This document shows, in pieces, positions 1-10,901 of a stretch of 64,000 bases of DNA. Numbering within the stretch: position 1 is the stretch's first letter; the number at the start of each line of letters is the position of its first letter. Source of the DNA: Dicyema japonicum (taxonomy: Eukaryota > Dicyemida > Rhombozoa > Dicyemidae); assembly GCA_011109175.1 (NCBI GenBank), contig RDEW01000003.1, forward strand, positions 1,058,421 to 1,122,420, written 5' to 3'. The notes below the pieces were generated by a model, which ran no database searches, had not been told where the DNA came from, and was given only the letters and a program-made list of their open reading frames with translations. The position numbers and the translations under genes are program-made.

Positions 1-1124
1 CTTTGTACGACTGAACCACATATTCGGGCCAATGTTGATATATCACACAAATTCTTTTTACATTTTTCCATCAGGATGGGCTCAGTCTCACGGGATTCAG
101 CTTTCCACGGACAACGTGGAGATTCTTACAAGGTTTAATCCGATTAGCTAAAATGATAGGGAATTATCTAAAACTGATTATCAAATTTTAGGAAATGCCT
201 TTTTATGCAATATGTTGAATTGTTACAGCAAAATAACCAAAATTGAAGACTGCTGGTGTCCCCCCATTTATATTAACCCCGGCTGTTTTCTGGGAAACTT
301 TCTTTTGAAAACTAAAATTTTGAAAATTTACAAAATGATTGGTCCCGGACCTCTGCCTTTAATGATTAATTCCTCTACGAAAACTTATTGGATGCTTCTA
401 ATAATTACAAGAAAGTTCTCGAGATTTTCTCAGATATCGGTTACTTCTCTCCTTCTTTGAAGATTTCTGTGACAACGTACGACTCATTCTAATTCCTAGC
501 AAATACAATGAAAAATATTTTTTTCAAATTTGTCATTCGCAGCATCAGCTTGTGGAATTCCTACAAAGATGTTGTATCAAGCTGAATGCCTGTCCCAATT
601 TTATAACTTTGAATAAGCACAGCGGGGATTCAAATTGCTCATTCTGTATTTTTTCGAATTTGAATTATTTAAGGTCACAGACCGCCGCATACTACTTTTT
701 TGAAAAAACCAGAAAGTATAAAAAGTACATTCTACCTTGGAGAACGGAAGAAATTTCTTGCAGTTCTGAGAGTGAAAAATTTGCCAACTCGGAGGATAAA
801 ATGCCAGTTTCTGAAGTCTCGAGGACTCCAGTGAAGAACGAGACAACGCCTGTCTCTACATTTCGTGAAATCAAAAATCCCCATAAATGGTCGTGCAGTG
901 AACTTTGTGAGTATATGGATTCAAAGGAAAACAGTTTTTTGTCAATATACTTAAAAGTCAGTATTATGCAACATTTTAGTAATTTAGGGAATTGACGGAG
1001 CGTCCTTCCTTTTACTGAACGAATCAATTTCAGAAATTATTTACTTTTAAATGAAAACACATCCTCGTTGTTAATGCGGGAGATACATAGCCTAAGAAAA
1101 GAGTACGAATGTGAAAAGACTTAG
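1..1124 (+). CDS. Scm/Sfmbt-type Polycomb protein (MBT-SLED-SAM), 3' part
   Basis: The gene enters from the left edge. Read through short introns it shows the end of an MBT repeat (about 85-132, reading GWAQSHGIQLS), a SLED domain (about 235-620: WCPPIYINPGCFLGNF, GPGPLPL, then LLDASNNYKKVLEIF and, after an intron, FLQRCCIKLNACPNF), a polar linker, and a SAM domain (about 880-1124: WSCSELCEYM, then GIDGASFLLLNES). MBT, SLED and SAM in this order are known only from the Scm and Sfmbt Polycomb-group repressors, which bind methylated histone tails and DNA and polymerise through SAM. Introns seen: 133-159 (27 nt) and about 31 nt near 958-988. The frame breaks once in the SLED (near 388), where a single missing G would restore it, and the last SAM helix needs another shift. 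Scm and Sfmbt cannot be told apart without the MBT count upstream. Confidence 0.83.
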
Positions 1125-1389
1125 AATTTGTAGTTTATGACTGTTCATATACAATTTTCTTAATTTTACACACAAATAAACAATTAAAAAAATCTTTTTA
1201 GTCATTTTTTAAATAGCGACCAGTAAGCCAGGTGCCTGGTTGGTCGAAAGTTTGAGGTGGTGACGTCCTCGATTGCACGGAGTGTCTACTTTCCTTTATG
1301 ATGGATAATACCCATGTCACTTCTCCTGATGAACATGGACTAGGTGAGGGACTTAGGAACGTCAAAAACCTTTAATTCTGAGAAAAGAA

Positions 1390-1772
1390 AAAGTGTCTGA
1401 AGTTCTGAGCAAGTTAAATGAATACTGGGGGACTATCTTGTAGATATTTTGAACTTAAACGATCACCTGTAAATTTACATGGAATTTTAAAAACGTTAAA
1501 ATTTGTGATTTATCAAATGAGTTTGTCTCAAGTTGAGAGAATTTTTGCCAAAAACTTTAGTGAGAAAGTGAAGATAAGTAAGTTACTGCAAAAATGTTAT
1601 GCGCTTTTTATTTACCCCCAATTATTTCAAATGCAGGAAACTGAGAATTAACAAAAATGAGACAACCAAAAGCAGATGCTCCTTGAGATCAGTCAATGTA
1701 TCTGACGTGGGGCAGAAATCAAAACGTACCAGGACAAGAGATTTGGCTTTTGGCTTATCTTGCGATTTTTAG
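1390..1772 (+). CDS. possible small multi-exon gene, unrecognised
   Basis: Three stretches look like exons joined by GT...AG introns: one reading SEVLSKLNEYWGTIL near 1390-1435, one reading LSQVERIFAKNFSEKVKI near 1525-1577, and, after an acceptor at aatgcag (about 1636), a basic, Ser/Arg/Lys-rich tail of about 45 codons ending at TAG 1770-1772. I recognise no domain. It could be a 3' fragment of a larger gene or chance reading frames, and exon joints are not certain. Confidence 0.3.
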
Positions 1773-2694
1773 AAAGCAGAACAGATCTATCATCCAAACC
1801 CTAAATATTTGTTAGTTTCGTAATAACTATTTACTGATGTGGAAAATAAGTTGAATAGTAATTATCCAATTTGGTAATAAATCTAATCTTTCGTAATAAA
1901 TCTACTAAAACACGTAATCGATATCCAAGCCTATATAATCAATATTTTCATCAACAAGTTTTTAAGATTTGAATTCAATACGAGAATGATTAGAGTTCAA
2001 GGTAGAATGAAAGTCGATTACATGAATTGATAAGATAATAAACGGAAAAAGAGAGCAAATGGCGGCCGCCCTATTAACTAGAGATAAAGTACTAATGGCC
2101 TATTAATATTTGAGAGGACGCGAAATGGATTGAAGCTTAATTTTTATAATTTAATTAGTCGTCAACTGTTTTTTTAATGACAATATTTGATTCAAAGTTA
2201 ATAAAGTCAGTAAGGGGAAGAAACCCCAAAATCCCCGTTCACGTTCCGTAAAATTTCTGTTGATACAACTAAAGGGATAAACAAAAAATCTTTGTTTTTT
2301 TCATGCAAAAAGTTTGGAATAAACAAAAAAACCTTCAGCTTCTCTGAGACGTCAGGTACTCTAAGTTCTTTCAGGTTCAGGCCTTAATGTATTAAACCAG
2401 GATCCTTCGTACATTCTTTTTTGAGACTACTAGGTTTCTAATGTATCCTTAGTCCACCACGTCCATGGTCACGAGAAGACGGAATACAGGGGCTTTCATC
2501 GATTATGAAGCAAAGTAGTGTTCAATGTAATAAAGGTACGTCATCACTTAATCTTCGACCAATAAGCTATTTGGCAAACAGCTTTAATTTAATAAATGCT
2601 CTGTTGTCTAATAAATATTTGATTAGCTAGTTGGAAGTGGTTCGTTCAGCGCCTTGGAATGATTTTTATTTAGTTAAATAAAAAGGTTGTGGAA
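1773..2694. other. AT-rich stretch without recognisable gene
   Basis: No exon chain, RNA gene or complete repeat was recognised. It is probably old repeat debris. Confidence 0.4.
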
Positions 2695-2880
2695 ATTAAA
2701 AAGGGAGCTTGAATGGCCATGCTGTTTCTCTGAAAATAGCTATCGAGATACGTTCTCGAAGCCATCCAGTCTCACGTGTGACCCTTTGGATCATTGAGCC
2801 GATCCGACCGACTGGATCGTCACTTGTGGACCAATTGCCATCGTGTTTTTGACAGATAAAAGCCTGATTTGCTTCCATTA
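2695..2880 (-). pseudogene. C-terminal fragment of RLE-type retroelement
   Basis: On the minus strand this reads RETGWLRERISIAIFRETAWP, matching the C-terminal end of the long copy at 62110-64000 (RETRWLKERLSLAVVRGNSLC). It is an isolated tail fragment. Confidence 0.6.
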
Positions 2881-3295
2881 TTTTTAATATCGCTTAGTAG
2901 TTCTAAAATCCCCAAAAATGCACTCATGGTATTTTTCTCTAATTTTTGATTATTAAATCGTATTAATGACTAATTGATTTTTAATCGATAATTTAATTGA
3001 TTTTCGAGTTTTCTCATCAATTTAATTACCAGGCTGTAAACTCTATTGTGTTCCCAAGAATAAAAGGAACAATACCTTGGAAGATTTAATGCCTAAAATT
3101 GGAGAGGAATATCTACGTCCTTTTTGGAATGAGAAGGATATTACTTTTGGGTTGACCATCAAGACATCTCTGAAGGAAATACGTGTGGAGTACTAGGTGG
3201 TCTGTGGATATACTTCAGTGGAAGATATTTTGATTAGTTATTTAATTCTTTGATTAAATCGACTTCTCTTTGCTTTCCATGCCATCAGCACACAA

Positions 3296-3660
3296 CGGTT
3301 AAAGTGGGGTATCTCTGAGTGACCTGTCTATTTGACCCACTTCCTAATTGTACTCCAGACGTTGCGAGTTAATTAGTCAAGTGCAATCCCAAGATACCCA
3401 TAAGCATATGAATACTTAGGGTTCTGTTTGTGCAACGCTATTCACTTTCCGGTCTACCAGTTTTCTCATTGTAACTTTCCTCATCGCACGTCTCCGCAGT
3501 TCATTGAGGAATCCATGGATAAGGTCTTCTGTTTAGTGTTTGAAACGAGTCCTCTGACATTGAAAGTTGCAATTGTAAACGGGGTAGAATAGACTGAGAG
3601 TATGATAAAGACATAGACATTATTAGGGAGGTGTCAACCACTCAACCAGACGTTAGCGAA
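3296..3660 (-). pseudogene. LINE 5' fragment (APE endonuclease start), copy 1
   Basis: It shares long stretches with 32170-32465 and more weakly with 59055-59340, for example the block at 3455-3500 and the block at 3575-3650. In the copy at 32170-32465 the minus strand reads FTIGTFNVIGLSPNTK, the usual opening of the apurinic-endonuclease domain of non-LTR retrotransposons. This copy is broken by stops and indels. Confidence 0.5.
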
Positions 3661-3734
3661 GGGGGGTTAAAAATTTAAATTATCTTCATTGTACTCAGGT
3701 TTGCTCAATGTCGCCCAAAAAATTCAATTTTAAT

Positions 3735-3840
3735 CAAATCAATTCGCTGGGCACACACAGAAGCCATGGCTCCTACATTTATCTCTGTTGCTATCGTGAG
3801 AGGTAATGCCGCATATTATGTAGGCGGGGATCAATAGTCG
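3735..3840 (+). pseudogene. C-terminal fragment of RLE-type retroelement
   Basis: The plus strand reads FISVAIVRGNAAYYV, matching the conserved tail (LSLAVVRGNS) of the element at 62110-64000. Confidence 0.5.
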
Positions 3841-4417
3841 GAATCAATAAATGCTATGTTTTTGATGACTTGAATTGGGTTTATCAAATTGTTATCACGT
3901 CAATTAATCTGGCATATTTAAACAATATGATTAAGTCATTGAGTCATACAAATTAGTTAATCTCTATGACTGTTTTATAGGGCTTTCTTGTTATTTTTCA
4001 GTGGAATAAAGGGAAGCGTCTAATATGATATTTTAAATGAAGGACACTTTCTCAGGCTCTTTCTTATAAGAAGGTCGGTCACCAATGTAACTTAAATATC
4101 TGTGAATACACAGGCAGACCTCGGTCCCAACACAATAAAATTTGTTGCAATAGTCTGGATATCTAGGCCCTAGTACTGGTGTCTTTCAGTAGCACGTAGG
4201 GATACTCTAGAGCGCAGCAAAGGCTTACAGACATATTCGCCTCTCCGCCGAATTCGAATTAAAAATGTCACCTAAGCAGGGATCACCAAACTATGGCCCA
4301 AGCATAATTTTTCTGGCTCGCCAAGTATTATGTTAAAAAATTTAATAACTAAAATTTAATTATTTTCGCTTTTTGATTTTGATTTTCATATAACTTTAAT
4401 TTCATTATGAAAACCAC
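3841..4417. other. no recognisable gene
   Basis: AT-rich sequence in which I see no exon chain, RNA gene or dated repeat. Confidence 0.4.
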
Positions 4418-4745
4418 ATTCGCACGTCCTACCACGGACATCACTTAATTCTTTAGCGGAAGAGTTTTCATAATGAATAATCTTTACCAGTGTATTTGTC
4501 ATGGAGAAGTAGGAAGATCCCTTTCAACAACTGTGTCGTGCCAGAAGGACTCGTCGCCTCACGGGTAGGATCCGTTTGACGATAATCGACCTTCACTGAA
4601 AACTCTATTTTCGGATTCGAGTCCACGACTGTCAGATCCGATGTCATCAGACATAACGTTCAGCCAGAAGCCGTTTTGTATGCCTTTGACCACCGGACTC
4701 GACTGAAAGCGAATGATCTTGAGAGCTATCTGTCTTGGCGACAAG
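4418..4745 (-). repeat. SINE-like family 2, copy 1
   Basis: It shares with 29905-30245, 48490-48800 and 54430-54650 a block reading on the minus strand 'ggtgaagattaccattatga' followed by 'gatgtccg...ggtaggacgtg'. About 120 nt upstream of that block is a B-box-like motif (actcgaatccgaaa here, gggttcgaattcg in the copy at 48490), suggesting a tRNA-derived Pol III promoter. The A box is less clear than in SINE family 1. Confidence 0.6.
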
Positions 4746-4934
4746 CTTTCTAATGGCCAACAACTTAAAGAATGCTAGCGAAATTGGGGTTAAATTTTAA
4801 TTTAATATTTGTTGACTCATTTTGATCGACGTATACCTTATTTGACCAATGAATCTCTTGTTTTGATCGGAATTCGCTAATTCTTCTATAATTAGAATTT
4901 TTGATTCGTTTTTCAAAGCTAATTTAAGCAATCA

Positions 4935-5140
4935 ATTAGCCTGGGTACAAGGATTTTTTTGTTCCACTCGCCGTTGAGACGTCTGGTTCCCTTGCGCTGG
5001 AATTCTTGAGTTGTCTAGGAAATCGGATTGCTATACGATCAGGAGACCCTCGTGAGTGCTGTTGGTTATTTGAGGGAATCTCGCTTGCCATCCTGAGAGG
5101 GAATAGCCAAGCAGTCAGGGCAGCCGCTATATGACCATTT
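4935..5140 (+). pseudogene. C-terminal fragment of RLE-type retroelement
   Basis: The frame reads FFVPLAVETSGSLALEFL, then SGDPRE, then ISLAILRGNSQAVRA before a stop. This parallels the long copy at 62110-64000 (FAPVAIETSGNFGLKTL, TGDLRET, LSLAVVRGNS). Related tails lie at 9455-9655 and 17440-17535. It is head-to-head with the fragment at 5215-5745. Confidence 0.65.
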
Positions 5141-5214
5141 ACTCTCTTTTCTTTCCTAAATAAAATAATTTTTTTTTTTTAAATTACATAAATTTTTTTT
5201 AACAATTAAACAAA

Positions 5215-5745
5215 TGTCAGTTGAGGAAGCCTGCTGCGTGGATTGCGAACGAGTTCCCTCGGAGTATGGCTATTCCAATTTTTTGTCTTAGCCATAACCC
5301 TTCTCGTTGATCCCTTTTCTTTCTGGCAAGCAATCCTCCGAGTTCTTGCAAGAATTCAGCCGTCATTTGACCAACGGCTCCCGATGATTCGGTCGCAACA
5401 GGAGTAAATCGGTAGCGATCCCCGAGGCATGAATATTTCTTGATTTTTAGGTTTTCCGCGGTCGAAGCAGCTGCTCCAGGGTGTCTGAACAGATTTAAAA
5501 ATGTTCGTGCTTGAGAACGTGTCTATGCAAGTTGCGTCCCAGACCAAAGATTTTCCAGACGTGAAGGGGAAAAGGGTCATCCCGTCAGGTCTCTTCCCAT
5601 CTCCTCGATCAAGACCCACTGGTTCAAGCTGTGCTGGGAAGCCTGAAGCCTTCAGAGCTCTGACGATCACATCATTCAGAGCGGCATGACGTGGTCCCCT
5701 TCCGGCGCTTCTTCTGCAGGACAGCGGGTGCAATCCTTTCAAATA
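5215..5745 (-). pseudogene. restriction-like endonuclease domain of RLE-type retroelement
   Basis: The minus strand carries an open stretch of about 128 codons with [24 protein letters not shown] and, 14 residues on, LVWDATC. The RPD-then-WDxT spacing is the PD-(D/E)xK-type core of retrotransposon restriction-like endonucleases, and the preceding His/Cys belong to the CCHC knuckle seen in the long copy. Downstream the frame shifts and continues with a relic of the tail. It is 5'-truncated, so dead as an element. Confidence 0.75.
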
Positions 5746-5808
5746 ATTAAAAAATTAAAGCAAGTTTTAATAAAAAATCATAAAAAGTACTACAAAGATT
5801 TTTGGTTC

Positions 5809-6481
5809 CCATTCAAAATGGCCTCTTTCAAAATGGCCTCCAATAAAATTTCTTAGGTTTTGAATACGTTCATCAATAGACATCACGAGATATTTTACCA
5901 AGGTCCTCGACATCTTTAGGTAAAAAAGTCATCTTTTTGAAATCTTATAAAAATTGATTTAAGGGGTCCTATGGGTAAGTGGAGCAATTTACCAAGGTCC
6001 TCGACATCTTTATGTAAACATTTATTTTTTTTTAATATTTTTATTTAAATTTAAAATGAAAGATTTATTTTCAAAAGGAAAAATAGAAAATAATTATAAA
6101 TGTAATAGAATATATATTCAACTAAATTGAATATAAAAAAGATGACTTTTTTACCTAAAGATGTCGAGGACCTTGGTAAAATCAATTTTTATAAGATTTA
6201 AAAAAGATGATTTTTACCTAAAGATGTCGAGGACCTTGGTAAATCAATTTTTATAAGATTTAAAAAGATGACTTTTTTACCTAAAGATGTCGAGGACCTT
6301 GGTAAAATCAATTTTTATAATATTTAAAAAAGATAACTTTTTTACCTAAAGATGTCGTTTTGCTAAAATCTCGTGATGTTTATTGATGAACTTATCCAAA
6401 ACCTGAAAAAATTAATTGGAGGCCATTTTGAATGGAGGCCGTTTGAATGGAGGTCATTTTGAAAGAGGCCATTTTGAATGG
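5809..6481. mobile_element. foldback element with inverted termini and internal 65-bp tandem motif
   Basis: The ends are inverted copies: 5809 begins ccattcaaaatggcctcttt and 6481 closes with its reverse complement, and both arms go on with related sequence (iterated 'caaaatggcctcc', then 'catcaatagacatcacgag'). Between the arms the motif 'acctaaagatgtcgaggacc' with 'ttggtaaa' recurs: inverted at about 5895 and 5990, and in direct order at about 6150, 6215, 6280 and (partly) 6343, spaced roughly 65 bp. There is no coding potential and no obvious target duplication. It resembles a non-autonomous foldback or MITE-like DNA element. Confidence 0.8.
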
Positions 6482-6514
6482 ACACGAGATTTTTTTGAGA
6501 TTTTCGCATTTATG

Positions 6515-6930
6515 GTGGTAGGCTATACAATGCCCTTGTTAAACCAGTCCATCAACATGGGCGATTTCAAAGGCTGAGGAACAGGGAATAGACTCCTTTC
6601 ATGAAAGGCAGATGATGAGAATGCTCGGTTAGAACTGGGCAAGTCCTTTGAGTCTCGAGATAACTGATTTGAGATGGAGGCTCTTTGAACATATACTGAA
6701 ATTGAAAATTGATACCCCAACTAATATAGCGACGGAGGAGTACTTCATTGGGACCGGATCACGTTTCTGTGGACGCCCGCAAATCATACTTCCTGGGTTA
6801 CTTGATACTGATCTCCATTATGCCAAAAGGAAAATGTGGAGAATATCTGGCCGACTTTAGAGAGGTTGGGTATGGCCGCGGAAGGTGGAATCGCTTAGTT
6901 ACTTTGATAGCTTATAACACCAGAAAGTAA
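6515..6930 (+). pseudogene. LINE family A, C-terminal fragment
   Basis: The frame opens LYNALVKPV (thumb region of LINE reverse transcriptases), then reads LRWRLFEHILKLKIDTPTN and GRPQIILPGLLDTDL, then WNRLVTL. The same order (RWRLFG, RMILRLDPTTP-like, GRPRNTLPTCL, NRLVTADDL) occurs at 15900-16350, so both belong to one family. Confidence 0.6.
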
Positions 6931-7279
6931 AATGCTTTGTGACTTCTAATCTACGATAATAAAATTTTGTTTGTCTCCCCGCAATGTAAAGTGACCTCAA
7001 CTTCCAAGTACAAAGCTTCATAAAATTCTCAAGTGTGATCTGAGATCAGTAAAGAAAGCACTGAGGGACGATGAAGACCTTGGTGAATAAGGAGTCTGAC
7101 GCCAAATAGAAGAGGATAGAAACGATTGTTGTACAAGGTCTTCCAGGATTCTATGTTTTTTGCTAACAATTCTCTTAAATCTAACAAATTTTTCCAAAAG
7201 AGTTGATGAAAAGTGGCTCAATAAATGCTCAAAATATACAATTATCTCGGTTTTTCCGAGACTATTAATTAAGAGAACC

Positions 7280-7490
7280 ACCAAACAGTGCTGATAGTTT
7301 ATGGCCTTTTCGGAATGGGTGACACAATTTCAGGTGAGCCACAAGACACGCTAAAGACATTTTATTCCTAAACACGCATTTGACCGAATTTTTCCGCGTT
7401 TGTGAGGAATATAGAAACCCGCTTCACCTGTCCGTATCCAAGCAAAAAAACCCGATTAGTGGAAAAGTTCCCATTAATTAAATAAAAAAA
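7280..7490 (+). repeat. repeat shared with 44630-44770 and 32095-32170
   Basis: The block near 7395-7475 ('gaaacccgcttc', 'gattagt') recurs at 44650-44730, and the block near 7300-7355 ('ggtgagccacaagaca') recurs at 32120-32165. Two copies can be read as ETRFTCPYPSKKTRLVEKFP and ETRFVCHFEGKKNRLVQNFP, so this may be a coding part of a retroelement. Confidence 0.45.
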
Positions 7491-7613
7491 GTTGAAAAAA
7501 GTAATACCACTAAAACTTAAAATTTATTTCTTGAAAAGTACAATCTTTTTGCAAGTCAGAATATCATTATTACAAAAAAATATTTAATAATAACGAATAA
7601 ATTAACTAATTAA

Positions 7614-8110
7614 TTAATTAAGCGTATTTTGATCCAGATTGTTGGTAATCCCTCTTCTTCTCTTAGAAGAAGAGTGTGCCATAACCTCCCTGTTACTCCG
7701 CATCTCCACATCAGATTCAGTCAAAATATCTCCGTTTGAGTCCAGTGGGCTGTCTTCACGGCATGCCAGTTCCACAAGTTGGGAGGTAGCAGAGGCGTAC
7801 TCTTCATCGTATACCTTCATCCCATGCTTATGTTCAATGAGCATACTTTCGAGCTCATTATTACAATAATTATATAATAATTCTAATTGAGACTGGAGAG
7901 TGATCATCCAAATTCTTGCAATATCAGCTGGGGATTAAACACAAAACTTAGTTAACTGATGATGCCTATAGTTTTCACTATTCCGATTAGTTAGAGGATA
8001 CCTAAGATTCTCAATAAAATTTATACGCATAAGGGTATTCTAATCTCCCTAGAAGTGCGTATTTTATTCTCTATTAAGATTTTCTTAATGACCTTGATTT
8101 GATCCTTAAA
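7614..8110 (-). CDS. C-terminal exons of an unrecognised gene
   Basis: A clean minus-strand stretch ends at 7614 with an acidic middle and a KRRRGITNNLDQNTLN tail. It can be joined through a GT...AG intron of about 41 nt (near 7930) to an upstream exon reading RINFIENLRYPLTNRNSENYR, and further to IENKIRTSREIRIP near 8060-8090 if one base is lost. Composition is protein-like (Glu/Ser-rich, basic nuclear-type tail), but I recognise no domain. Confidence 0.35.
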
Positions 8111-8529
8111 TCTCATTTCAACATAATAAAAATCATAATTTCGACTTTTTATTTCGAAAAGATGCCCACGTGTTTTCTATGGTCGAAATGATCCCCAAAA
8201 TCTAATTTTAATATTAATAAAAAACCAAAATTTTGATCTTTTCAAACTTGGAGACTTGCCACGTGATACATATGGTCGAATTGTCTGCAAAATTTCATTA
8301 AAACTTCGACTTCTTTTATTTTAGTGACATATCCACGTAGACATTATCCTGTTTTGGAGGTCCCAAACCTTGCTTCGAAATTAAAAAAATTTCACTTTTA
8401 TTTCATTTGAGTCTACGGATAAAAAAACTGCTTTATTCTAAAAATCGATTTCGGATAAACAAATGCGATAATTGCACAGACAAGATTTTTTTAAATAAAG
8501 TTAATGGTTATGACAATGTCTCCATTATG

Positions 8530-8910
8530 GCCTAGACATTGAGCATGCAATGGGAGTTACCCCTAATGATCGCGAACCCAATGTTCAGGAAGAGCAATCG
8601 CGTTATTCTAGACTCACCCTTCCACAGTCCTGCAAGCCTTCCGATTAACTTGATAAACTCAGACATTCTCGGGCCAATAAAGCCAGAAGTCTCAACGGAG
8701 ATCGGCTGGAAAGCGAACCGGTCTCCAATGCCGCGGTACTTGCTCTTTTTCGAATCTTCAGCAGTGTTCGATGAGAACCCGCACGCAATGATGACTTGAG
8801 CATATTCGCATTAGAGAAAGTGCCAATGCACGTTGAATCGCAAAAAAGACACCGCCAGTGGTTCCCTGGCATGGTCTTTACTCTATCCGGCCTCTGTCCG
8901 TTCTTCACAG
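8530..8910 (-). pseudogene. restriction-like endonuclease fragment of RLE-type retroelement
   Basis: The minus strand reads NGQRPDRVKTMPG then CDSTCIGTFSNANMLKSS, the decayed equivalent of KRPDGMT...[17 protein letters not shown] at 5215-5745. Both acidic positions of the core survive but Gly and Trp are lost, and the frame breaks soon after. Confidence 0.6.
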
Positions 8911-9454
8911 CTAAAGTGACCTAGGTTAAATAAATTTAATCAATTTGGACGACCACAATCTTTTGGAGGTCTTCGTCAATGTGATTCTTGGCCGTCAACC
9001 GAATCGAGGAATATCAGATGTGGAGTAGTCCTTTATGGACATATTAGGTCAAGTCGTCCCTGACTCAGTGAGCAAAAAGATTCGCTGATATTCTACATTC
9101 TTCAAACATTTTAATCACTTTTGTCTCCCATTGGTAACTGATGATAACTTAGTACTTCTCAAACTTGTATGTATGCTTATCTCCCTGTCCACAAAGATTT
9201 TTAGGCATAAGGCAATTTTACAGGTGGGGGCAAATAAGATAAAGGTAAGATCTTTCAATATCAAAGCAAGGTTGGAGACAATCGAGACAGGGGACTTCTT
9301 ATATTAATGTTAAAATAAGATTTTGAAAATCAATTCGGCGTTAGTGACCACGTGGGGAGGACCTCAAGTTAAAGTGATCTAAAAATTAGTGATTATCACG
9401 AGGATTATTGATTAAAATTAAAGGTCAAACTTTAAAGGGATATTTAGGTTAATT
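8911..9454. other. no recognisable gene
   Basis: No exon chain or RNA gene seen. Confidence 0.4.
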
Positions 9455-9655
9455 AGAAAATCGAGGATTTTTTTGTCTCGCTCGCTATTGAAAAGTTCGA
9501 CTCCCTTGTGGCTGCGACGCTGGAATTCCTGAGTCGTCTAGAGAATCACATTTCCACACGAACAGGAGATCTCCGTGAGCTCTGCTGAGCTAATCTCGCT
9601 AGTCATCCTGTAAAGGAATAGCCATGCCATCAGGGCGCCCGTTGTATGACTTCGG
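9455..9655 (+). pseudogene. C-terminal fragment of RLE-type retroelement
   Basis: It reads, with shifts, EDFFVSLAIEKFDSLVAATLEFL then TRTGDLREL and a relic of LISLVIL-RNSHAIRA. It aligns base for base over most of its length with 4935-5140. Confidence 0.55.
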
Positions 9656-9719
9656 CCCACTGTTTCTTTAGATTAAAAGCAGAGATAGCTAAGGAAAAGA
9701 AGTAAAGAGTACTTATCGA

Positions 9720-9960
9720 CAAATATACCTTCCGCAAGATTGCTGTCGAGAAAAACCGGAAAAATCAGCAACTATTCCCTGATCTCCCCCAAAAAACTGG
9801 GACGTACTGCATAACTCAGAAGCGTCGATGACCGTAAAACGCAATGGCTCATCAGTTGGTCTCCATAGCAATCCAGAGGGGAAACGCCGCATCAATAAAA
9901 ACGGCAGGAAAAAAATAATGACTTTATTTTATTGTAAAAAATACATTAACAAAAATATTA
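9720..9960 (+). repeat. LINE family A 3' end, copy of 14500-14725
   Basis: More than 200 bases from 'taccttccgcaagattg' through 'gtctccatag' to 'cgccgcatcaataaaaacgg' and an A-rich tail match 14502-14720 in the same orientation. At 14502 the block directly follows the reverse-transcriptase ORF, so this copy is a severely 5'-truncated insertion of that LINE, as expected of target-primed reverse transcription. Confidence 0.65.
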
Positions 9961-10409
9961 TATATTTTTTGCCTTTTTTATATGGGGACCAGCCCACCTA
10001 GACATCATCCTATCCGGTTGTCCCCATCCTTGCTTTGATATTGAACACACGCGTACGTTCTTTCACTTATATTCAAAGATCTTCCATACTTTCACGAAAG
10101 TGAAGTCACTAGGTCATTCCAAGTAAGTACAATCGAGACAATCTTGACCTCTGCGTGGTGTATCAACTCCATCTCTTTGGAAAGAAGGTCATACTTCTTT
10201 TCATTTTTCGCATTCCACTTGAAGATTTTGGGCCGATGTCATTCCCACTTTGACCAAAATAGTTTTGTCTCTCCTTTATCAAAAACGAACAGGTCTGGCG
10301 TTATGCTCAATAATTATGTCAGTTTTGATAAAGGTGTCAACTCTGATTTCAACTGAGTCATTCATTACAATGGATTGCACTGAATGAGTCTTCTTTGAGG
10401 ACATTGTGA
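9961..10409. other. no recognisable gene
   Basis: No supported gene. The block near 9985-10045 is loosely repeated at 8335-8395. Confidence 0.35.
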
Positions 10410-10600
10410 TTCACACAAAATGGAAAACCGCCAGAAGAACGGTGTTATCGAAAATGTGTCGGTTCCCGAGAGACACTGGGAAAAGATGAGAATATTCCTG
10501 AGAGACGCCGGGATCAGCTGATGGCGTTTTCCTTTTAATTAGTGTTCACATTGTGATTTTTTGGGTCATTAATAATAATAAATTGGAATACTCTTTAAAA
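10410..10600 (+). repeat. LINE family B 3' end
   Basis: It reads RHWEKMRIFLRDAGIS then stop, matching the end of the LINE at 26140-27400 (HREKMRRLLREAGIT). Related ends lie at 31930-32080, 42640-42890 and 45410-45670. Confidence 0.5.
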
Positions 10601-10901
10601 CACGATGGTGGAATGACCAATGGTCTCAACTTCCATGTATGTTTTAAAAAGCGTTTTCAGAAGACAAACCACCATCGAGATTGTAAAGATGTTATTTTGT
10701 TCAGATTCTACATTTATGTAATTTTATTAGAAAAGTCATTAATGCTTGTTTAATTAAAAATTCTAAAAAATAATAAATCATATAAATTCTCAATTTCTAA
10801 AAACTCGAATGTTCTGGTTGATAGTAATTTTGTATGGAATAATAGAGACTTGTATTGCATTTTATAATTAAATAGCACTACAACAATACACACCATACCC
10901 T

